From Phocaeicola_A sp964444735 (GTDB lineage Bacteria > Bacteroidota > Bacteroidia > Bacteroidales > Bacteroidaceae): 27,508 nucleotides of DNA. Within the stretch, counting starts at the first letter, position 1. Every line of letters starts with the position of its first letter. The notes beneath the pieces were generated by a model. That model was not told the origin of the DNA. It did not search any database and saw only the letters and a program-made list of their open reading frames with translations. Below, in pieces: positions 24,268-27,508 of this stretch. The stretch is taken from assembly GCA_964444735.1 (NCBI GenBank), contig CAYUIJ010000023.1:1-27508 (forward strand). Direction: 5' to 3'. The translations under genes were made by a program, and so were the position numbers.

Positions 24268-25587
24268 TTAATGATTGAACAATGTATTGCTTAAAGCCTG
24301 CAAAGCTCTTTTTTTATCGTCTTCCTTGATGAGGAAGGATATGTTGTGATTGCTTCCTCCGTATGAGATCATGCGTACGGGGATATCATTCATTGCAGAG
24401 ACGGCTTTTGATTCAAAACCTATGTTTCCCCATTTCAAATCGCCTACGACACATACAATGCACATATCATGGTCAACTGTTACGGTTCCGTATTTTTTCA
24501 GGTCGTTTACAATCTCATGAAGATGTTTTGTATTGTCTATCGACATGGAAACTCCTACCTCAGATGTACATATCATGTCAATGGGGGTCTGGTAGCTTTC
24601 AAAGATCTCAAATACTTTGCGCAAGAAACCGTATGCAAGCAGCATGCGGCTCGATTTGATTTTTATGGCGGTAATATTGTCTTTGGCGGCAACGGCTTTA
24701 ATTTTTCCGGTTTCTGTGTCGTTTGAAATAAGTGTTCCCGGAGCATGAGGCTCCATTGTGTTCAGCAGACGGACAGGGATGTTGGCATATTTGGCCGGCT
24801 GGATACACGTAGGGTGGAGGATCTTTGCTCCGAAATAAGCCAGTTCGGCGGCTTCCTCAAAACGCAGATGGCGTACGGGTGAAGTCTTTTCAATGATACG
24901 CGGGTCATTGTCATGCATTCCGTCAATGTCTGTCCATATCTGAATTTCGTCTGCATTGACGGCGGCACCAATCAGTGAGGCTGTATAGTCACTTCCTCCG
25001 CGTTGTAAATTGTCAATTTCACCGTAAGCGTTTCGGCAGATATATCCTTGAGTGATATAAGTTTCGGCATTGGCGTTTTTTTCAAGCAGGGCATTCAGCT
25101 TTTCTTTTATATAATTGGGGTCGGGCTCTGCATTTCTGTCTGTACGCATATAGTTAAGGGCAGGGATTAAAACTGCGTCATATCCTTGTTCCTGCAAGTA
25201 GTTCGTTACCATGTTGGTTGAAATGATTTCTCCTTGCGCGAGGATGATTTTTTCCTCAAACAGGGTAAACAGGTCTTTTGTATATGAACGGATGAAATTG
25301 AATTCATCTTTGATGAAGGCCGATGTTTTCTTTTTGTATTCTTCGGTTGTGTAAAGCCCGTCAACATGCTTTTTGTAAACAGCCTCCATGCTGTTGATAA
25401 TTTCATTGGCCCCCTCCGGATTCTTTTTGTATAAATAGTCCGAAATTTCCACTAAGGTGTCGGTTGTTCCAGACATTGCCGAAAGTACCACAATTTTTTT
25501 CTCCCCATCTGCAGTGATAAGCTTGGCCGCTTCTTTCATTCTTTGTGCGGATCCTACAGACGTCCCCCCAAATTTTAATACTTTCAT
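24268..25587 (-). CDS. lysC: aspartokinase, monofunctional
   Basis: A 439-residue enzyme that phosphorylates L-aspartate, the first step toward diaminopimelate, lysine, threonine and methionine. The N-terminal KFGGTSVGSAQRM is the family signature; QRGGSDYTASLIGAAVNADE and IWTDIDGMHDNDPRI form the substrate and ATP pocket, and FEEAAELAYFGAKILHP is the conserved helix. Two ACT-type regulatory modules follow (SVGVSMSIDNT-like segments and VCVVGDLKWGNIGFESKAV). No homoserine dehydrogenase domain is fused. Regulation by an end-product amino acid is expected for the family. It lies 8 bases downstream of ftsE and 12 bases upstream of lysA. Confidence 0.95.
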   Translation of the reverse strand: MKVLKFGGTSVGSAQRMKEAAKLITADGEKKIVVLSAMSGTTDTLVEISDYLYKKNPEGANEIINSMEAVYKKHVDGLYTTEEYKKKTSAFIKDEFNFIRSYTKDLFTLFEEKIILAQGEIISTNMVTNYLQEQGYDAVLIPALNYMRTDRNAEPDPNYIKEKLNALLEKNANAETYITQGYICRNAYGEIDNLQRGGSDYTASLIGAAVNADEIQIWTDIDGMHDNDPRIIEKTSPVRHLRFEEAAELAYFGAKILHPTCIQPAKYANIPVRLLNTMEPHAPGTLISNDTETGKIKAVAAKDNITAIKIKSSRMLLAYGFLRKVFEIFESYQTPIDMICTSEVGVSMSIDNTKHLHEIVNDLKKYGTVTVDHDMCIVCVVGDLKWGNIGFESKAVSAMNDIPVRMISYGGSNHNISFLIKEDDKKRALQALSNTLFNH

Positions 25588-25595
25588 TTTTAAGA

Positions 25596-26303
25596 TTATA
25601 TATTGTTGTTATTGACTGCCGGCATAGAATTATAGAATTCTTTTGTGCATTCAATGATCTGATGCCCTTCGCACTTGTATACGATGCCTGGAAACTCACG
25701 CACGAGGTTCAGGTTATGGGTTGTCATTACCACTGCGGCTCCTTTGGCACTGATGGCACGTAGTAACCTGATGAGCTGTCTTCCGGTTTCTTCGTCCAGA
25801 TTTCCGGTCGGCTCATCGGCCAGTATTATTTTCGGCGAGTTCAGAATGGCACGTGCCAATACAATCCGCTGCTGTTCTCCTCCTGAGAGCTCATGCGGCA
25901 TTTTATACCCTTTGGTTCCCATTCCCACCATTTTCAGCACTTCTTGAATACGTTCCCGGATATCGCTTTGTCTTTTCCATTGGGTGGCTCGCAATACAAA
26001 TTCAAGATTTTCGTATACTGTGCGGTCAGTAAGCAGTTGAAAGTCTTGAAAAACAATGCCAAGCAGACGCCTTAAGGCCGGAATCTGCCTAATCTTTATT
26101 GACAGCATGTTATGTCCGAGCACTTCTGCTGTTCCGGTATGCACGTCCAGTTCCTTGTAGAACGACTTGAGCAGACTGGTCTTGCCTGAACCCACTTTCC
26201 CGATAAGGTATATGAATTCACCTTCATTCAACTGGAAGTTCACATCTGAAAGAACGGTATATTCCTGTTGGTTTATATCTACGTGCCGATAATTGATGAG
26301 CAT
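25596..26303 (-). CDS. ftsE: cell-division ABC transporter ATP-binding protein
   Basis: A 235-residue cytoplasmic ABC ATPase. Motifs: Walker A GKVGSGKTS (35-43), the Q-loop in FQDFQLL (Q86), signature LSGGEQQR (139-146), Walker B IILADEP (159-165) and the H-loop in MTTHNLNLV. The DFQLL region and overall length fit FtsE, which with FtsX controls septal peptidoglycan hydrolases; LolD-type ATPases are the main alternative. FtsX is not adjacent: the downstream genes are lysC (8 bases away) and lysA. The final residues (AVNNNNI) are low in complexity. Confidence 0.85.
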   Translation of the reverse strand: MLINYRHVDINQQEYTVLSDVNFQLNEGEFIYLIGKVGSGKTSLLKSFYKELDVHTGTAEVLGHNMLSIKIRQIPALRRLLGIVFQDFQLLTDRTVYENLEFVLRATQWKRQSDIRERIQEVLKMVGMGTKGYKMPHELSGGEQQRIVLARAILNSPKIILADEPTGNLDEETGRQLIRLLRAISAKGAAVVMTTHNLNLVREFPGIVYKCEGHQIIECTKEFYNSMPAVNNNNI

Positions 26304-26396
26304 CTTTCTTTCAATTTTATTTACGTTGTTTTTTTTATAGAGTCTTGCAAGTAACTAAAAAAGATATTTCTCTGTTATGACTAATGTGTTCAGATG

Positions 26397-26404
26397 CAAA
26401 AATA
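26397..26404 (-). promoter_or_regulatory. -7 promoter element for ftsE-lysC-lysA
   Basis: Read on the minus strand this is TATTTTTG, an exact -7 consensus, giving a leader of about 85 bases before the ftsE ATG. No convincing -33 TTTG is seen at the right distance. Confidence 0.45.
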
Positions 26405-26445
26405 GATTTTTTTTGTGATTTCATGTATTTTATTGCCTTAAAACA

Positions 26446-26475
26446 TTGCATGTTTCAAAAAAATCATTACTTTCG
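26446..26475 (+). promoter_or_regulatory. promoter of the tRNA-Asp gene
   Basis: TTG at 26446-26448 (-33) and TACTTTCG at 26468-26475 (-7, one mismatch to TAnnTTTG) are separated by 19 bases, as in Bacteroides promoters. The predicted start is about 26482, some 45 bases before the mature tRNA. Confidence 0.6.
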
Positions 26476-26526
26476 CATCCACAAGAGAGGGAAGAAATGC
26501 TTTAAAGGCATTTCACAAGAATATCC

Positions 26527-26600
26527 GGTGCGTTAGTTCAGTTGGTTAGAATACATGCCTGTCACGCATGGGGTCACGGGTCCGAGTCCCGTACGCACCG
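26527..26600 (+). tRNA. tRNA-Asp (anticodon GTC)
   Basis: A complete 74-base cloverleaf. The acceptor stem GGTGCGT pairs with ACGCACC, with discriminator base G at 26600. The anticodon stem is CATGC/GCATG with loop CTGTCAC, so the anticodon is GTC (26561-26563) and reads aspartate codons. The T arm is ACGGG/CCCGT with loop TCCGAGT. The 3' CCA is not encoded. Five Ts follow shortly after the 3' end and probably end the transcript. Confidence 0.97.
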
Positions 26601-26767
26601 CTTTTTCAGAATCTGTTTTTGAAATAATGGGGGTGGGAGTTGAAAAATGCGGAGTGGAAAGGGAACTGGTTCTGGCGATTTTAATGGATTTTAAAACTTT
26701 CAATAAACATGTTGATTCCGTATAGTGCCTTTATAATAAGTTTCTTTCGGAGACTATATAAAAATTT

Positions 26768-27454
26768 ATGAACGATTACTTGCGCATATTAACCATACAA
26801 TTCCGGAACGAAATACAGTGGTCTGAGATCCCCTTATTCAGAGGCGCTGTCATTCAGGCTTTTCATGGGTGTGCCAATGTGCTGTATCATAATCATGCAG
26901 GTGATTCTTTTCGCTATTCCTATCCTCTGATTCAATACAAGCGCATTCATAAAAAGGCTGCTATCCTATGCTTGAAAGAAGGTACGGAGGCGATAGGCGA
27001 GTTCTTGTCAGACGGGCACTTTTCCTGCCAATTCGGGAACCGTCATGTGGAAATGGAGATAGAAAAGGTGATCCCCCGGAAATATACGGTACAGGTTTGG
27101 GATTCCGTGTTTCGTTACCGCATCCGCAGATGGCTGCCGCTAAATGCTGAAAATTATATAAGATACAAGGGAATAGATGATTGTACGGATAGGATTTCCT
27201 TTCTGGAAAATATCCTGACAGCCAATCTGCTTTCCTTTGCCAAAGGAATAGGAAAACATATTGATGCGGAGATACAATGCAAGATGTCATCATTGAGCGA
27301 TCCTTATCAGGTGATTAGCAAACAGGTGAGGTTGATGGCTTTCAATGCGGAGTTTAAGACGAACATGTCGCTGCCCGATTATGTGGGGATAGGGAAAAAC
27401 GCGAGCATAGGGTACGGGATAGTGACACATGTAAAAAATGTAAACACATTATAG
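26768..27454 (+). CDS. cas6: CRISPR-associated endoribonuclease, Cas6 family
   Basis: A 228-residue protein that resembles the Bacteroidales Cas6 family, which cuts CRISPR transcripts within the repeat to give guide RNAs. The C-terminus carries the glycine-rich loop of Cas6/RAMP proteins, YVGIGKNASIGYGIV (205-219). The N-terminal IPLFRGAVIQAFHG followed by YHNHAGDSFRYSYPLIQYKR recalls the family's first ferredoxin-like domain; the histidines at 33, 41 and 43 are candidates for the catalytic residue. It lies 167 bases after tRNA-Asp and 16 bases before another gene whose start looks like Cas10. No CRISPR array is visible, so it must lie outside the window. The family call is from recognition of motifs, not a search. 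Confidence 0.8.
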   Translation: MNDYLRILTIQFRNEIQWSEIPLFRGAVIQAFHGCANVLYHNHAGDSFRYSYPLIQYKRIHKKAAILCLKEGTEAIGEFLSDGHFSCQFGNRHVEMEIEKVIPRKYTVQVWDSVFRYRIRRWLPLNAENYIRYKGIDDCTDRISFLENILTANLLSFAKGIGKHIDAEIQCKMSSLSDPYQVISKQVRLMAFNAEFKTNMSLPDYVGIGKNASIGYGIVTHVKNVNTL

Positions 27455-27470
27455 TTATAGCAAGAGATAT

Positions 27471-27508
27471 ATGGATACGGTAAAAGAACATCTTTATCTG
27501 GCCGCTTT
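27471..27508 (+). CDS. start of a gene, probably cas10 (type III CRISPR), cut by the window end
   Basis: Only 12 codons are present: MDTVKEHLYLAA. The HLYLAA stretch resembles the lead-in to the HD nuclease motif (typically LYLAALLHDIGKF) at the N-terminus of Cas10/Csm1. Coming 16 bases after cas6 on the same strand, Cas10 is the most likely identity, but the evidence is very short. Confidence 0.45.
   Translation, partial: MDTVKEHLYLAA

Noticed and set aside
26527..26600. Duplicated tRNA 3' end as an attachment site
   Set aside because: No second copy of the tRNA 3' segment was seen between 26601 and 27508; it could still lie outside the window.
26601..26767. CRISPR leader or repeat array between tRNA-Asp and cas6
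   Set aside because: No repeated unit of 25-40 bases with regular spacers is present in these 167 bases.

Overview
The window looks like chromosomal DNA from a gut Bacteroidales, most likely Bacteroides or Phocaeicola. The signs are a SusC/SusD pair, lipoproteins with acidic residues after the lipidated cysteine, a bifunctional fucokinase/GDP-fucose pyrophosphorylase (Fkp), and several promoters of the Bacteroides type (-33 TTTG, -7 TAnnTTTG) in place of the E. coli -35/-10 pattern.

Left part (1-12850). A truncated ECF sigma factor and a FecR-type anti-sigma factor precede a tightly packed run of seven genes. These are an STN-domain SusC, a SusD, a lipoprotein with FN3, PKD and PQQ-propeller domains, a secreted TIM-barrel isomerase-like protein, a metallo-beta-lactamase-fold lipoprotein, a secreted glycerophosphodiester phosphodiesterase, and an inner-membrane organophosphate antiporter of the GlpT/UhpC type. 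It is built like a polysaccharide utilization locus but has no glycoside hydrolase or polysaccharide lyase. The enzymes point instead to capture and cleavage of a phosphodiester ligand followed by uptake of the released phosphate ester. This is the best candidate for an under-described system here.

Middle part (12851-20579). A GC-rich stretch of about 770 bp without a convincing gene, but with several inverted repeats, separates the locus from xylB-xylA (xylose catabolism). xylB has a near-consensus promoter and xylA ends at a perfect 11-bp stem terminator. A second transcription unit, with its own -7 element, encodes mannose-1-phosphate guanylyltransferase and Fkp, so GDP-mannose and GDP-fucose supply are paired.

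Right part (20579-26303, minus strand). A stand-alone GH28 polygalacturonase-like enzyme converges on fkp. Next come a HdeD/DUF308 membrane protein and the unit ftsE-lysC-lysA (cell-division ABC ATPase, aspartokinase, diaminopimelate decarboxylase).

Right edge (26440-27508, plus strand). A tRNA-Asp(GUC) gene with its promoter is followed by a Cas6-family gene and the first 12 codons of another gene, whose N-terminus resembles the start of Cas10 HD domains. A type III CRISPR-Cas locus therefore probably begins here and continues outside the window. No CRISPR repeats, insertion sequences or transposases were seen.
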